Below, in pieces: positions 1 through 11,883 of a stretch of 64,000 bases of DNA. The notes beneath the pieces are model-generated. The model was not told the origin of the DNA and did no database searches. It worked only from the letters and a program-made list of their open reading frames with translations. Origin of the DNA: Pseudomonadales bacterium (lineage in GTDB: Bacteria; Pseudomonadota; Gammaproteobacteria; Pseudomonadales; DC-out160). The translations under genes were made by a program, and so were the position numbers. Positions within the stretch are counted from its first letter, which is position 1; every line of letters begins with the position of its first letter. The stretch lies in contig JAHRWA010000074.1 in the NCBI GenBank assembly GCA_019090455.1, positions 190,038 through 254,037 on the forward strand. Reading direction: 5' to 3'.

Positions 1-1478
1 GCTTTATCAAGCAGTCGACGGCCGAGAGAAACTGATTCAGAGAAACGTTGGTTCTTTAAAAAGTGACGAATATTGCTGCGGGCTTTACCCGTAATAATAA
101 AGCTTAGCCATGCGGGGTTAGGGCTAGCACCGGGGGCGGTAATAATCTCTACAGTTTGACCACTTTGAATCGGTGCGCTTAAAGGGGCAAGACGGTTGTC
201 GACGCGTGCGGCGACGCAACTATTACCCACGTCAGTATGTACTGCGTAAGCAAAATCCACCGGCGTCGCACCGGTGGGTAGCTCTAGAATATTGCCTTTA
301 GGTGTGAAGACGTACACCTCATCAGGGAACAAATCAATTTTAACGTTTTCAATAAATTCTAAGGAATTGCCTGCGTGTTGCTGTAACTCCAGTAATTCTC
401 TTAGCCATTCCCTAGTGCGTAACTGTGTGCCTGACCCAATACCGTCTTTTGTTTTATAAAGCGAATGAGCGGCAATACCATCATTGGCCATAGCATCCAT
501 ATCTTCTGTGCGGATTTGTATTTCTATGGGTAAGCCGGTATTTCCTTTTAGGGTAGTGTGTAGAGATTGGTATCCGTTGGCTTTTGGGATCGCAATATAA
601 TCTTTAAATCGTCCGGGTATGGGTTTGTAGAGGTTGTGTACGGCTCCTAATGTACGATAACAATCGTCGACATTGTTGACGACAATGCGAAATCCATTGA
701 TATCCATTATTTGTGAAAAGGATTTGCTTTGCGATTTCATCTTTGTATAGATGCTGTAGAGGTGCTTTTCGCGTCCTACAACACGTGCTGAAATTTTGTC
801 TTGCTTGAGGCGTTCGTCAATGGAGTCTTGAATGCCACTCATGATCTCTTTGCGATTACCACGAGATTTCTTTATCGCTTTTTTGATGAGCGTTGACCGC
901 ATGGGGTACATTGCGCAAAAGCTAAGGTCTTCGAATTCAATTCTTATATTATTCATGCCAAGGCGGTTGGCAATGGGGGCATATATTTCTAGGGTTTCCG
1001 TGGCAATGCGATTTCGTTTGGCGGGTTGTAAGGAACCTAAGGTGCGCATGTTGTGTAGGCGGTCGGCAAGTTTGACTAAGATGACTCGGATATCTCGAGT
1101 CATGGCGAGCATCATTTTACGAAAGTTCTCAGCTTGTGCGACGGCTCGGTTTTCGACTTTAATTGCTGAAATTTTGCTGACACCATCCACCAGGTTTGCC
1201 ACTTCATCACTAAATAGCTCGGCGATGGTGTCTTTGCTAACGTCAGTGTCTTCAATCACATCATGTAACAATGCAGCCATTAAACTCTGATGGTCCATGT
1301 GCATGTCAGCCAAAATACCAGCAACAGCGACAGGGTGTGTGATATAGGGATCACCGCTACGTCGATACTGACCTTCATGGGCCTCTTCAGCGAAATCCAG
1401 TGAGTTTTTGATGGACTCAATTTGACTAGGATCTAGATAATCCAGTTTTTTCTGAATGGTGTCGAAGTACGGTACCAA
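1..1478 (-). CDS. spoT: Bifunctional (p)ppGpp synthetase/hydrolase SpoT, C-terminus outside window
   Basis: Cytoplasmic stringent-response enzyme that makes and degrades (p)ppGpp. The reading frame is open from a TTG at 1478 to the window edge, giving about 492 residues. The N-terminal HD hydrolase domain carries the ALLHDVIEDT motif with the His-Asp pair at residues 72-73, the same numbering as E. coli SpoT, which supports this TTG start; an AGGGA Shine-Dalgarno sequence lies six bases upstream and an in-frame stop lies further up. The synthetase domain and a TGS domain (EIITAPGASPNPAW near the edge) follow. The C-terminal helical/ACT part is missing only because the window ends. It lies downstream of rpoZ on the same strand, as in Pseudomonas and E. 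coli. Confidence 0.95.
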   Translation of the reverse strand, partial: MVPYFDTIQKKLDYLDPSQIESIKNSLDFAEEAHEGQYRRSGDPYITHPVAVAGILADMHMDHQSLMAALLHDVIEDTDVSKDTIAELFSDEVANLVDGVSKISAIKVENRAVAQAENFRKMMLAMTRDIRVILVKLADRLHNMRTLGSLQPAKRNRIATETLEIYAPIANRLGMNNIRIEFEDLSFCAMYPMRSTLIKKAIKKSRGNRKEIMSGIQDSIDERLKQDKISARVVGREKHLYSIYTKMKSQSKSFSQIMDINGFRIVVNNVDDCYRTLGAVHNLYKPIPGRFKDYIAIPKANGYQSLHTTLKGNTGLPIEIQIRTEDMDAMANDGIAAHSLYKTKDGIGSGTQLRTREWLRELLELQQHAGNSLEFIENVKIDLFPDEVYVFTPKGNILELPTGATPVDFAYAVHTDVGNSCVAARVDNRLAPLSAPIQSGQTVEIITAPGASPNPAWLSFIITGKARSNIRHFLKNQRFSESVSLGRRLLDK

Positions 1479-1656
1479 TTGAATTCCCTGTAGTGTGTCG
1501 ATCAGCCTAGGGCTTGGATTGATTAATGTGATACAGCGGCATTAATTTAGTGTACGTCATTTTCGAGCAGGCCAACAGTCGCATCACTGGGAATGAAGTA
1601 GAGTTCGGGGGGCGTTTGGGGTTTAGCTTAGAAAAAGGGATGTTTTGCAGAAGATG

Positions 1657-1706
1657 TTGAGCCTATTCTGTGGACTTAAATATAATGATTTAGTGAATAG
1701 GCTCAA
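1657..1706. repeat. 12-bp perfect inverted repeat in the rpoZ-spoT spacer
   Basis: TTGAGCCTATTC at 1657-1668 is the exact reverse complement of GAATAGGCTCAA at 1695-1706, with a 26-base loop. It lies in the 297-bp gap between rpoZ and spoT. No T-run follows on either strand, so it is not a standard terminator; an RNA stem affecting readthrough into spoT is possible. Nothing else recognisable is in this gap. Confidence 0.55.
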
Positions 1707-1775
1707 AATTGAAAAATCTAAATGGAGTAAAGCGCGTTCCATTTATTAGGGCTTAATTTTTATAAGAACGCATGT

Positions 1776-2111
1776 TTAAAAGAAAGAAGGAGGCTTGGGT
1801 ATCTCTCCTAAAGAAGTCGATGCGGATTCAGGCTCTTGTCGAATGACGACCGGCGCTTCTGGCTGTTCTTCTTGAGTAATAGCGGTTTCGAAAGTAGTTT
1901 CTGGTTCAGGCTTAGGATCAAGTATGCTGCGACCAACATGGCCTTCAGCAATTTCACGGAGTGCCATAACCGTAGGCTTATCGTTTTCCCATTCTAAATA
2001 AGCGTCTTTACCACCAGTTGCTAATTGTCTGGCTCGCTTGGAGGCGACTAACACTAGGTCGAAACGGTTGTCCAATTCATGTAAACAATCTTCTACAGTT
2101 ACTCGAGCCAT
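1776..2111 (-). CDS. rpoZ: RNA polymerase omega subunit
   Basis: Omega subunit, which binds the beta-prime C-terminus and helps RNA polymerase assembly and its response to ppGpp. The N-terminus [10 protein letters not shown] and the segment [16 protein letters not shown] are the family signature. At 111 residues it is slightly longer than E. coli omega (91); the extra part is a Glu/Pro-rich low-complexity tail after residue 70. It sits between gmk and spoT, the usual gammaproteobacterial order, on the same strand and probably in the same transcript. Confidence 0.95.
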   Translation of the reverse strand: MARVTVEDCLHELDNRFDLVLVASKRARQLATGGKDAYLEWENDKPTVMALREIAEGHVGRSILDPKPEPETTFETAITQEEQPEAPVVIRQEPESASTSLGEIPKPPSFF

Positions 2112-2203
2112 GTTTTACCTCAATATAATATTAACGTTAGTGTAATGCTTTAATAGGGTTTCTTACGATCGAAAAACGGCCAATTATAAACCAGAGCTAT
2201 TCC

Positions 2204-3713
<1,510 letters not shown>

Positions 3714-3926
3714 AAAGTGATCCTTAGGTTGCTCAAGCTTATTAATTAAAGTGGTTTAAATAAAAGCGGCGCTAGGTGGGGGTGATAACGACTAGGGCCT
3801 AATGTCGGAGAGTATAAGAAAATTACAAAGCTAACTGCAATGCCAACAATCATGTTAAATCCATTTAGCTAGCCGAAAGCATAGGCAACGTGTGTAGTTA
3901 TATTCCTATACCCTAATGGTTGCGGG

Positions 3927-3932
3927 TATAAT
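3927..3932 (+). promoter_or_regulatory. Candidate -10 element for rph
   Basis: A perfect TATAAT lies 36 bases before the rph start codon in the yicC-rph divergent spacer. There is no good -35 hexamer at 17 bases, so the assignment rests on the -10 alone. Confidence 0.35.
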
Positions 3933-3967
3933 GCACTTTCAGATAAAACGTACGAGGATGTCATGTT

Positions 3968-4684
3968 ATGCGCCCAAGTGGACGTAGTCTCGATCAGATG
4001 CGAGAAGTCAAAATAACCCGAAATTTTACCAATCAAGCAGAAGGATCAGTGTTGGTAGAGTTCGGTAATACAAAGGTGATATGCACCGCCAGTGTTGAAG
4101 AGTCGGTTCCACGATTTCTCCGAGGAAAAGGTAAGGGATGGATTACCGCAGAATATGGCATGCTACCCCGTTCAACGGATTCCCGCATGGCTAGGGAAGC
4201 GGCGAAAGGCAAGCAAAGTGGTCGAACCCAGGAAATTCAGCGTCTCATCGCGCGTTCACTACGTGCCGCCGTGGATCTCAAAAAGCTCGGCGAAAACACA
4301 ATTACGATAGATTGTGATGTGATTCAAGCTGATGGTGGAACGCGCACCGCTGCTATTACCGGTGGTTGTGTGGCAATGGTAGACGCATTGACCCATTTAT
4401 TAGATAAAAAGCGAATTAAAGATGACCCATTATTGCGTTTAGTGGCATCTGTATCTGTGGGTATTTATAAAGGTAAGCCAGTATTAGACTTGGATTATCC
4501 TGAAGACTCTAATGCAGGAACCGACATGAATGTCGTGATGACACAGCATGGTGGGTTTGTGGAAGTGCAGGGCACTGCGGAAGGCGATACGTTTAGTCGT
4601 CAAGAATCCGATGCGTTATTGGATATTGCAGAAAAAGGGATTAAAGAACTCATTATTAAGCAGCAAGAAGCGTTGGGTTGGTAA
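3968..4684 (+). CDS. rph: Ribonuclease PH
   Basis: Phosphorolytic 3'-5' exoribonuclease that trims tRNA 3' ends and degrades structured RNA. It has 238 residues, full length for the family. It opens MRPSGRS and contains the conserved [33 protein letters not shown] and [18 protein letters not shown] blocks, which hold the phosphate-binding arginines and catalytic acid residues. Unlike E. coli K-12 the C-terminus is not truncated. It is the first gene of the right-hand direction and diverges from yicC. Confidence 0.96.
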   Translation: MRPSGRSLDQMREVKITRNFTNQAEGSVLVEFGNTKVICTASVEESVPRFLRGKGKGWITAEYGMLPRSTDSRMAREAAKGKQSGRTQEIQRLIARSLRAAVDLKKLGENTITIDCDVIQADGGTRTAAITGGCVAMVDALTHLLDKKRIKDDPLLRLVASVSVGIYKGKPVLDLDYPEDSNAGTDMNVVMTQHGGFVEVQGTAEGDTFSRQESDALLDIAEKGIKELIIKQQEALGW

Positions 4685-4700
4685 GTTTGGGTTTTATGTA

Positions 4701-4753
4701 AACTACTGTTTATTGATGTTCTAGTTCATTGTTCAACTCAATAAACAGTAGTT
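4701..4753. repeat. 16-bp perfect inverted repeat downstream of rph
   Basis: AACTACTGTTTATTGA at 4701-4716 pairs exactly with TCAATAAACAGTAGTT at 4738-4753 across a 21-base loop. It lies between the converging rph and xthA-like genes and may serve as a transcription stop or 3'-end protecting stem in both directions, although no T-run follows. Confidence 0.55.
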
Positions 4754-4838
4754 CCCAAAGAAACTATTTTCCAAAGAAACCCTTTCCCAATGATACTATT
4801 TTCCAAAGAAACTATGGCTTCCAAATAAACAACGGCCT
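4754..4838. repeat. Degenerate tandem repeat, 15-18 bp unit
   Basis: About five imperfect copies of a unit resembling CCAAAGAAACTATTTT follow each other between rph and the xthA-like gene, beginning near 4754, 4771, 4786, 4803 and 4821. The copies differ by a few bases and indels. They look like serial slippage duplications. No coding role is seen. Confidence 0.65.
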
Positions 4839-4849
4839 CCTGTTTCCTT

Positions 4850-5623
4850 TTAGACCTCTAGATCGTATTCCATAATTAACGGCGAATGATCAGAGAAACG
4901 CTCGTCTTTGTAGATAGTCGTTGATGTTGCCTTGCCTTTTAATCGCGGGCTAAGAATTTGATAATCGATTCGCCAACCCACATTATTTGCCCAGGCTTGT
5001 CCTCTATTGGACCACCAGGTGTATTGATCCGGTTCTTGGTTTATTTCGCGAAACGCATCGATATAGCCTAGATCATCGAATAAATAATCAAGCCACGCCC
5101 TTTCTTCGGGTAAAAAGCCGGAATTTTTCCGATTACCTTTCCAGTTTTTTAAATCTTCATTCTTATGGGCAATATTCCAATCGCCGCAAATAATGTAGTC
5201 GCGACGTTTTCTTTTGAGGTTTTTCAGGTGTTCTCCGTATTGTTCAAGAAAATCATTTTTCTTAAGTTGTTTGTCTTCACCGCTAGAACCTGAGGGTAAG
5301 TAAAGTGAAGCTACGCTCAGTTTTTCAAAGTCAGCTTGGATATAGCGCCCTTCTTGGTCAGCTGAAGCCCAGCCCAACCCAGTAGTCACTTTTGTGGGCT
5401 TTTCTTTACAGTAGATTGCGACACCGCTGTAGCCTTTCTTTTCTGCGTCAAAGTAGTAGCAGTGGTAGCCTTTTGGGTGGAATATTTCGTCCTCTAATTG
5501 ATGCAGTTGCGCTTTGGTTTCCTGAATGCAAACAAAGTCTGGGGATTCAGATTGTAGCCATTGGAAAAAGGATTTTTTTGCGGCGGCACGGATGCCATTG
5601 ACGTTCGCGGTAATTACTTTCAT
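4850..5623 (-). CDS. Exonuclease III-family AP endonuclease in the crc position
   Basis: Endonuclease/exonuclease/phosphatase fold enzyme of 257 residues, expected to cut at abasic sites and remove 3' nucleotides during base-excision repair. All exonuclease III catalytic positions are visible: E35 (CIQETKAQ), Y108, D148 and N150 (CGDWNIAH), D220 and D245-H246 (FSDHSP). The sequence and the rph-[this gene]-pyrE neighbourhood match Pseudomonas crc, the catabolite repression protein that has lost these residues. The protein here should therefore be an active nuclease. A Crc-like role in Hfq-dependent translation control cannot be excluded. It diverges from pyrE. Confidence 0.9.
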   Translation of the reverse strand: MKVITANVNGIRAAAKKSFFQWLQSESPDFVCIQETKAQLHQLEDEIFHPKGYHCYYFDAEKKGYSGVAIYCKEKPTKVTTGLGWASADQEGRYIQADFEKLSVASLYLPSGSSGEDKQLKKNDFLEQYGEHLKNLKRKRRDYIICGDWNIAHKNEDLKNWKGNRKNSGFLPEERAWLDYLFDDLGYIDAFREINQEPDQYTWWSNRGQAWANNVGWRIDYQILSPRLKGKATSTTIYKDERFSDHSPLIMEYDLEV

Positions 5624-5757
5624 GAAGGTGACCTAACGGGGTGGAGATGAAGAAAATCTGCGATTGAGAAACCGAAGTCGTGTATCATATGCCAGTATCA
5701 TGCACCGAGAGAGACAGTGGATTCTGTTAGATTGAGAGACAAATCTCAAGCCTATTT

Positions 5758-5812
5758 ATTGTCTTAAACTTAATTAGTATCTTAAGCTTATCTCTTGTCC
5801 TAAGCTTATTTT
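5758..5812. repeat. Degenerate tandem repeat upstream of pyrE
   Basis: Three to four imperfect copies of a 16-20 bp unit built on GTCTTAAGCTTAT lie just before the pyrE start. They probably form part of the pyrE leader. No pyrBI-type attenuator with a clear terminator was recognised here. Confidence 0.5.
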
Positions 5813-5835
5813 TTGTTATAAAGCGTTTGTAGCGA

Positions 5836-6477
5836 ATGAAACCTTATCAGAAAGCGTTTATTGAATTTGCCTTGGATCAAGGTGTTCTCAAGTTTGGTCA
5901 GTTTACATTAAAGTCTGGGCGAGTTAGCCCCTACTTTTTCAATGCGGGTTTATTCTCCTCTGGTGTTGCATTATCCAAGCTGGGGGAGTTTTACGCGTCA
6001 GCTATAATAGATCAGGCTGCGCCTTTCGATATATTATTTGGCCCTGCCTACAAAGGGATACCGATAGCGGCGACTACGGTTATCGCTTTAGCGACTCAAC
6101 ACCAAAAAGATATCCCTTATGCGTTTAATCGCAAGGAAAAAAAGGATCACGGTGAAGGCGGGCAAATAGTCGGGGCTGAATTAACGGGAGACGTACTGAT
6201 TATTGATGATGTGATCACTGCGGGTACCGCAATCAGAGAAGTGATGACATTGTTCGACAGCTATCCCGCTAAACCCAGTGGCGTCATTGTCGCGCTGGAC
6301 AGGCAGGAGAAAGGCAATAGCCAATTGTCGGCCATTCAAGAGGTAGAAAAGGATTTTAATATTCCTGTTTTTAGCATTGTGAATTTAGATCAGCTAATCG
6401 CTTACTTGTCAGGTAATCCTGAATACGCAAAAGAGTTGGCGGATGTGTCAGATTACCGGCAACGCTTTGGCTGTTAA
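5836..6477 (+). CDS. pyrE: Orotate phosphoribosyltransferase
   Basis: Converts orotate and PRPP to orotidine monophosphate, the fifth step of UMP synthesis. It has 213 residues, the same size as the E. coli enzyme. The N-terminal [28 protein letters not shown] block binds orotate, [13 protein letters not shown] is the flexible catalytic loop, and [15 protein letters not shown] is the PRPP-binding motif. It diverges from the exonuclease III-type gene, as crc and pyrE do in Pseudomonas. Confidence 0.96.
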   Translation: MKPYQKAFIEFALDQGVLKFGQFTLKSGRVSPYFFNAGLFSSGVALSKLGEFYASAIIDQAAPFDILFGPAYKGIPIAATTVIALATQHQKDIPYAFNRKEKKDHGEGGQIVGAELTGDVLIIDDVITAGTAIREVMTLFDSYPAKPSGVIVALDRQEKGNSQLSAIQEVEKDFNIPVFSIVNLDQLIAYLSGNPEYAKELADVSDYRQRFGC

Positions 6478-6563
6478 CTATTTGGCTTAATTGAACGATA
6501 TAGCTAAATTGAGATTAAGAATATGATTTTAACAATTTACAATGGTCTTGCTAGTATTAAGAG

Positions 6564-7226
6564 ATGAAGATTAGATCTAAACACACTACTTGTGGTAATC
6601 CCCAATTTGCTATTAATGCGCTGAGTCTAATCTTGGCTATTTGTGTCGCTGTGATTTCAGTAGAAAGTGTGGCGGGTGATTATCTTTATCGGTATAAAGA
6701 TATAAAAGGTACGGTTGTTATTGATCAGTCTATTCCGCCTGATAAAGTCAGCCTTGGTTACACCATACTCAATCAGAATGGAACCGTTTACAAAGTGATT
6801 CCAGCTGCAATGACGATAGAGGAACGAGCGCAGCGAGATTTAGTTGAAGCAGAAAACGCAGACATACGTGCGGAAGAAAAAAGACGTACCACTAATGATG
6901 AGCAGTTACTGAGATCATTTAGCCGAGCTGAAGATGCCGAGCGTGCTAGAGAGCGAAAGATAGCGGCTTTGGATGTCATCATTGATATCACCAACGGCAA
7001 TATGATTCGATTAAGAAGTAAATATGAGAATGATGAAAGTCGTGCTGCAGCTTTAGAGCGTACAGGAATAGCCGTTCCGCCCACGGTTCTGGAGAATCTA
7101 TCCAGTTTAAATCGACAAATTGAAGAGTCAGAGCAGTTTGTAAAAGAGAAAGAAATCGAAAAAATCGAAGTACATAAAGTCTTCGATCAGTATGTGGTTC
7201 GGTTGCGAGAATTGACCGGCCATTAG
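6564..7226 (+). CDS. DUF4124-type secreted protein
   Basis: A 220-residue protein with a signal-peptide-like segment (SLILAICVAVISVESVAG, residues about 21-38) followed by YLYRYKDIKGTVVIDQSIPP, the pattern of the DUF4124 domain found in many gammaproteobacterial envelope proteins. The rest is charged and predicted helical or coiled coil (residues 80-215). Its function is unknown; a periplasmic location is inferred. It converges with slmA. Confidence 0.75.
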   Translation: MKIRSKHTTCGNPQFAINALSLILAICVAVISVESVAGDYLYRYKDIKGTVVIDQSIPPDKVSLGYTILNQNGTVYKVIPAAMTIEERAQRDLVEAENADIRAEEKRRTTNDEQLLRSFSRAEDAERARERKIAALDVIIDITNGNMIRLRSKYENDESRAAALERTGIAVPPTVLENLSSLNRQIEESEQFVKEKEIEKIEVHKVFDQYVVRLRELTGH

Positions 7227-7285
7227 TTTCAGCCGAAACTTTGATCAAAAAAAGTCATTAAATCCGCGTCATCAAAACAAAGAAT

Positions 7286-7933
7286 CTATCTAAACAAGCT
7301 TGCTCCTAAAAGGCCCCATTGTTCTTGCCAATACTCTGTTGGCTTGTTCTTAAATTCAGATCGCACGAATTGGCTGATTTTACCGTCAGCAAATGCCAAT
7401 AATAAATTTGCTGTTTGAGAGGCAGAGAGTACGGTACGCAGTCCCTCCCGTAATTCGGCTTCCCGCAAAATTTGCTTTAATTGAGTTTCTAAGCGATCAA
7501 AGAGCAGTGCGATTCTTTGTCTGAGTCTGTCGGTTTCACCTGCCAAGGCATCGCCGGTTAACAAGCGTGTGATACCTGGGTTTCTTTCTGAAAAGGTGAG
7601 TAGCAATCCAAGGATATTTTCGCATTGTTTTAGCGCGGGGGTTTCTTCATTTACGATTAAAGATATTCGAGTAAAAAGTGTTTCCTCGATGAACTCGATT
7701 AATCCTTCAAACATTTTGGCCTTAGAAGGGAAGTGTCGATAAAGTGCCGCTTCAGAAACCCCCACCTGTTTAGCCAAGTTTGATGTTGTAATGCGACCGC
7801 CGGGGTTTGCCTCGAGCATAAGCGCCAAAGCTTGCAGGATTTGATCTCGTCGAGAAGGCTTAGGTTCTGGGGCTTGCTTTTGTTCTGAGCTTGTCCCTGG
7901 TTCGTTAGTTGGCATGGACTCGTGGTCTACCAT
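7286..7933 (-). CDS. slmA: Nucleoid occlusion factor SlmA (TetR family)
   Basis: TetR-fold DNA-binding protein that blocks FtsZ ring assembly over the nucleoid. The N-terminal helix-turn-helix ([31 protein letters not shown], about residues 44-74) matches SlmA closely. At 215 residues it is slightly longer than E. coli SlmA (198) because of a Pro/Glu-rich leader. AGGAAAG lies just upstream of the ATG at 7933. It follows argB on the same strand; slmA usually sits in this pyrE/coaBC neighbourhood. Confidence 0.9.
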   Translation of the reverse strand: MVDHESMPTNEPGTSSEQKQAPEPKPSRRDQILQALALMLEANPGGRITTSNLAKQVGVSEAALYRHFPSKAKMFEGLIEFIEETLFTRISLIVNEETPALKQCENILGLLLTFSERNPGITRLLTGDALAGETDRLRQRIALLFDRLETQLKQILREAELREGLRTVLSASQTANLLLAFADGKISQFVRSEFKNKPTEYWQEQWGLLGASLFR

Positions 7934-8013
7934 AGAACTTTCCTGTTATTAATGTTACCCGTATGGACCTCACTGTCGCTAATTCTTGATTGGGCCTCAA
8001 CTCTTTATCGGTG

Positions 8014-8961
<948 letters not shown>

Positions 8962-9049
8962 TTAGATGAAATCGTTAGTAAGTCATTTGGTTATGACTAA
9001 AATACAAATTGGGGTTATTAGTGATGTTTGTAGTGGTCAAGTTTCCAGT

Positions 9050-11740
9050 TTAAAAGGGTAATTCTAAACTGGAATCGACGTTAAGTAAGTTGTTCCGAAA
9101 CAGAGTTTTAATCGTTTCCAACTTCTCTTCATCGTTGGCTTCGAATCTGGCCACTAAAACTGGTGTCGTGTTGGATGCTCTCACGAGTCCCCAGCAATCA
9201 GGGAAATCTACTCGCACGCCGTCTATATTGTTTATCCGACCCTCTCCAAAATCACCAAAACGCTGTAAGTCTTCGACAATCTTAAATTTACTCTCGTCAG
9301 TCACAGTGATATTGATTTCAGGAGTGGTGGGCTTTTCTGGGAATTCTGCGAACACACTATCGGCGTCGATAGTTTCCATGGACAGAATTTCAAGTAGTCG
9401 TGCTGCACTGTATAAGGCATCGTCAAACCCATACCAACGGTCATTAAAGAAAATGTGACCACTCATTTCGCCTGCAATGACGGCCCCCGTTTCTTTTAAT
9501 TTCCCTTTGATAAAAGAGTGCCCGGTTTTCCACATGATGGCGCGGCCCCCGAGAGAAGAAATAAGATCGACTAAATCCCGAGTACATTTCACGTCAAATA
9601 TGATATCGGCACCGGGGTTTCTGGAGAGTAGATCGCGGGCATAAAGCATGAGTAGTCTGTCAGAAAAAATGATTTTCCCTTGAGGTGTCACCACGCCTAT
9701 ACGATCTCCGTCGCCATCAAAAGCGAGTCCGATGTCCGCACCGATATCTTTCACTTTAGCGATTAAATCCTGAAGGTTTTCCGGTTTGCTGGGGTCTGGG
9801 TGGTGGTTGGGGAATTCCCCATCTACCTCACAGTACAAAGGCGTTACATCGCAGCCTAAGGCAGTAAAGAGTGTTGGAGCCACTGCGCCGGGCACACCGT
9901 TGCCACAATCGATGACTATTTTCATCGGGCGCGCCAAAATCACATCATTGGTGATGCGTTCAATATAACTATCCCTTACATCTACCTGTTCTACATTGCC
10001 GCTGCCTTCAGCAAATTCGCTGTCGATAATGCGTTGTTTTAGGCTTAGTATATCATCGCCAGATAATGTGTGGCCGGCAATGACTACCTTGAGGCCATTG
10101 TAATTGGCAGGGTTATGACTGCCAGTGAGCATGACGCCTGAGCGGGTATCCAAGGTATTAGCGGCGTAATAGAGTACCGGTGTTGGCTCCATTCCTATAT
10201 TGATAACGTTGCAGCCTGTGCTTGCTAATCCCTTAATTAAATAATCGCTTAATTCTGGGCCGGATAATCGTCCGTCTCTGGCGACGGCAATACTGCTTTC
10301 ACCTTGGGCAAGTGCTTCACTGCCGATGGCTTTTCCAATGAGATACACAAGGTCTGTTGTTAATGTTTCACCCACAATGCCGCGTATATCGTAAGCTCTG
10401 AATATGCTATGGGGGACTTGTGTTGCTTTGGTTGTCATAGTCTCTTTCTCGTCTGATAAATTCACGTTTAATAGATTCTCATCTTCTTCATTCATGTCGA
10501 TGTCGAGAGCATCCTGATTTTGGAACAAGGGGTCGAGCATGATATCGTCCTCTTGATTTTCAGTATTCGTTTCCTGCGTCTCTACATTATTTCCTGTTAG
10601 CGTGTTGTTGCCTGAGGGATCGGCCGTTCCGGATTTATTGCCGGAGAACACATCGTCCACTCCTGCTTGACTAACCAAGCGCGTTCGAGCGTGGCTGATG
10701 TTTTCGCTAAGAGTAGAACTCATCTGTGTAAAAATATCTAAATCGTATGTTGGTTCGGGGTTGGATCCACGTGTTATCAAACGATTAATATAGTTAAAAA
10801 AGGCTTGGCTATCTCTGTTTAAGAGTCGACTCAGCAGTAAATGTCCCAACAGGGATAGTGCCGCGGACAGTATAAGGAATACGCCGACGATCCCGAAGAA
10901 AAATGTTTGATCATATGCGCCATCTTCCAGTTCTTTCGTGGCGATGAAATGTAGTTTCCATAAGTTGTTATTATCAATATATGAAAATTGCGAAGAGTCG
11001 CTTTTACTTAATCCCGCATCACCTTGTTGCCATATCGTTGTGGCGCTACCGGTTGCGAATTGTTGGGTGAGACGAAGTTGGCCTAACTTATCCTCTAAAG
11101 GGGGCATATTCGACATGTATTGATCAAATTCGAAATTGACTAATAGCACACCTAAGGCCTTCGATTCGCTACCGCCTATGGGAGAAGCAAACCGAAGTAT
11201 CCATCTTTCATCGATCAGGTGAGCTTCTGCGTAGACTTTGTCTTGGCGCATAGTGCGGCGAACAAGATCAATAGCAGCGAAATTAATCGGTGGGGAAGTG
11301 CTTAAGTCGGGCTTCATATTTTTGTCGGTAAAGAGATTAACGCTAAGTGCACCGGGTATTGTTGCTTGCAGTCTGATTTCTTCCGTTGGTATGAGGGCGG
11401 TATCAGATAAAGCGTCTAGGATGGTGTTCTGTTTGCTAAAGCTGAGCCTCAATTTATTCAGCTCACTTAGTTTTAGCGCGACGAGATTAGCGTAAAAATC
11501 GGTGTAGAGTTTGGTAACGGTCGCTTTACGCTCTTTGACAACAGGGTCAGTGGATATAAAGTAGATGCCCACCGCCATCAATAAAACCACTAGGAAACTA
11601 GTAGTAATAAAAGGCAGGCTTAATTTAAGAAGCGAGTTTTTGCTGGATTTACTTTCTTTTTCCGGTTCCAACTCATTCTTGCGCTTGTTGGCTTCTGGTG
11701 GTGTCTTGGCTTTTTCTTTGTTTTTTGAAAACAATTTCAC
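9050..11740 (-). CDS. algC: Phosphomannomutase/phosphoglucomutase AlgC with membrane-anchored N-terminal extension
   Basis: Interconverts hexose 1- and 6-phosphates for sugar-nucleotide precursors of exopolysaccharide and LPS. Residues from about 435 to 896 match AlgC in length (462): TGSHNP with phosphoserine S541, metal-binding DGDGDR near 675, and the GEMSGHIFF sugar-binding segment. Residues 1-434 are an extension: a Lys-rich start, a membrane helix at about 42-64, a presumably periplasmic domain, a second helix near 280-303, then an acidic Asn-rich linker. No internal start is needed, though M435 could give a soluble form. It should supply sugar precursors for the exopolysaccharide locus downstream. 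Confidence 0.9.
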   Translation of the reverse strand: MKLFSKNKEKAKTPPEANKRKNELEPEKESKSSKNSLLKLSLPFITTSFLVVLLMAVGIYFISTDPVVKERKATVTKLYTDFYANLVALKLSELNKLRLSFSKQNTILDALSDTALIPTEEIRLQATIPGALSVNLFTDKNMKPDLSTSPPINFAAIDLVRRTMRQDKVYAEAHLIDERWILRFASPIGGSESKALGVLLVNFEFDQYMSNMPPLEDKLGQLRLTQQFATGSATTIWQQGDAGLSKSDSSQFSYIDNNNLWKLHFIATKELEDGAYDQTFFFGIVGVFLILSAALSLLGHLLLSRLLNRDSQAFFNYINRLITRGSNPEPTYDLDIFTQMSSTLSENISHARTRLVSQAGVDDVFSGNKSGTADPSGNNTLTGNNVETQETNTENQEDDIMLDPLFQNQDALDIDMNEEDENLLNVNLSDEKETMTTKATQVPHSIFRAYDIRGIVGETLTTDLVYLIGKAIGSEALAQGESSIAVARDGRLSGPELSDYLIKGLASTGCNVINIGMEPTPVLYYAANTLDTRSGVMLTGSHNPANYNGLKVVIAGHTLSGDDILSLKQRIIDSEFAEGSGNVEQVDVRDSYIERITNDVILARPMKIVIDCGNGVPGAVAPTLFTALGCDVTPLYCEVDGEFPNHHPDPSKPENLQDLIAKVKDIGADIGLAFDGDGDRIGVVTPQGKIIFSDRLLMLYARDLLSRNPGADIIFDVKCTRDLVDLISSLGGRAIMWKTGHSFIKGKLKETGAVIAGEMSGHIFFNDRWYGFDDALYSAARLLEILSMETIDADSVFAEFPEKPTTPEINITVTDESKFKIVEDLQRFGDFGEGRINNIDGVRVDFPDCWGLVRASNTTPVLVARFEANDEEKLETIKTLFRNNLLNVDSSLELPF

Positions 11741-11764
11741 CGTCTGTTTCCCTGTTGGGTATTT

Positions 11765-11838
11765 ACAAGTTCTCTATTTTTAAGGTCTATGCTTTTCAGT
11801 TCGAAGTTTTCAAGTTCTATGTTTTTCCAGTTCAAGGT
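11765..11838. repeat. Degenerate repeat between coaBC and algC
   Basis: The coaBC-algC spacer holds several imperfect copies of CAAGTTCTATGTTTTT-like units (about 16-18 bp). This is the spacer where Pseudomonas carries dut; no dut remnant was recognised. Confidence 0.5.
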
Positions 11839-11883
11839 TAGCTGTGCTCCAAAAAAATGCAGTAGGGGAGAGCGAGCAGCATG

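Noticed and set aside
832..1290. Plus-strand open frame of 152 codons
   Set aside because: Antisense to the conserved HD and synthetase regions of spoT; no ribosome site or known domain.
5624..5835. Attenuator in the pyrE leader
   Set aside because: The leader has degenerate AT-rich repeats but no GC-rich stem followed by T residues and no pyrimidine-rich leader peptide.
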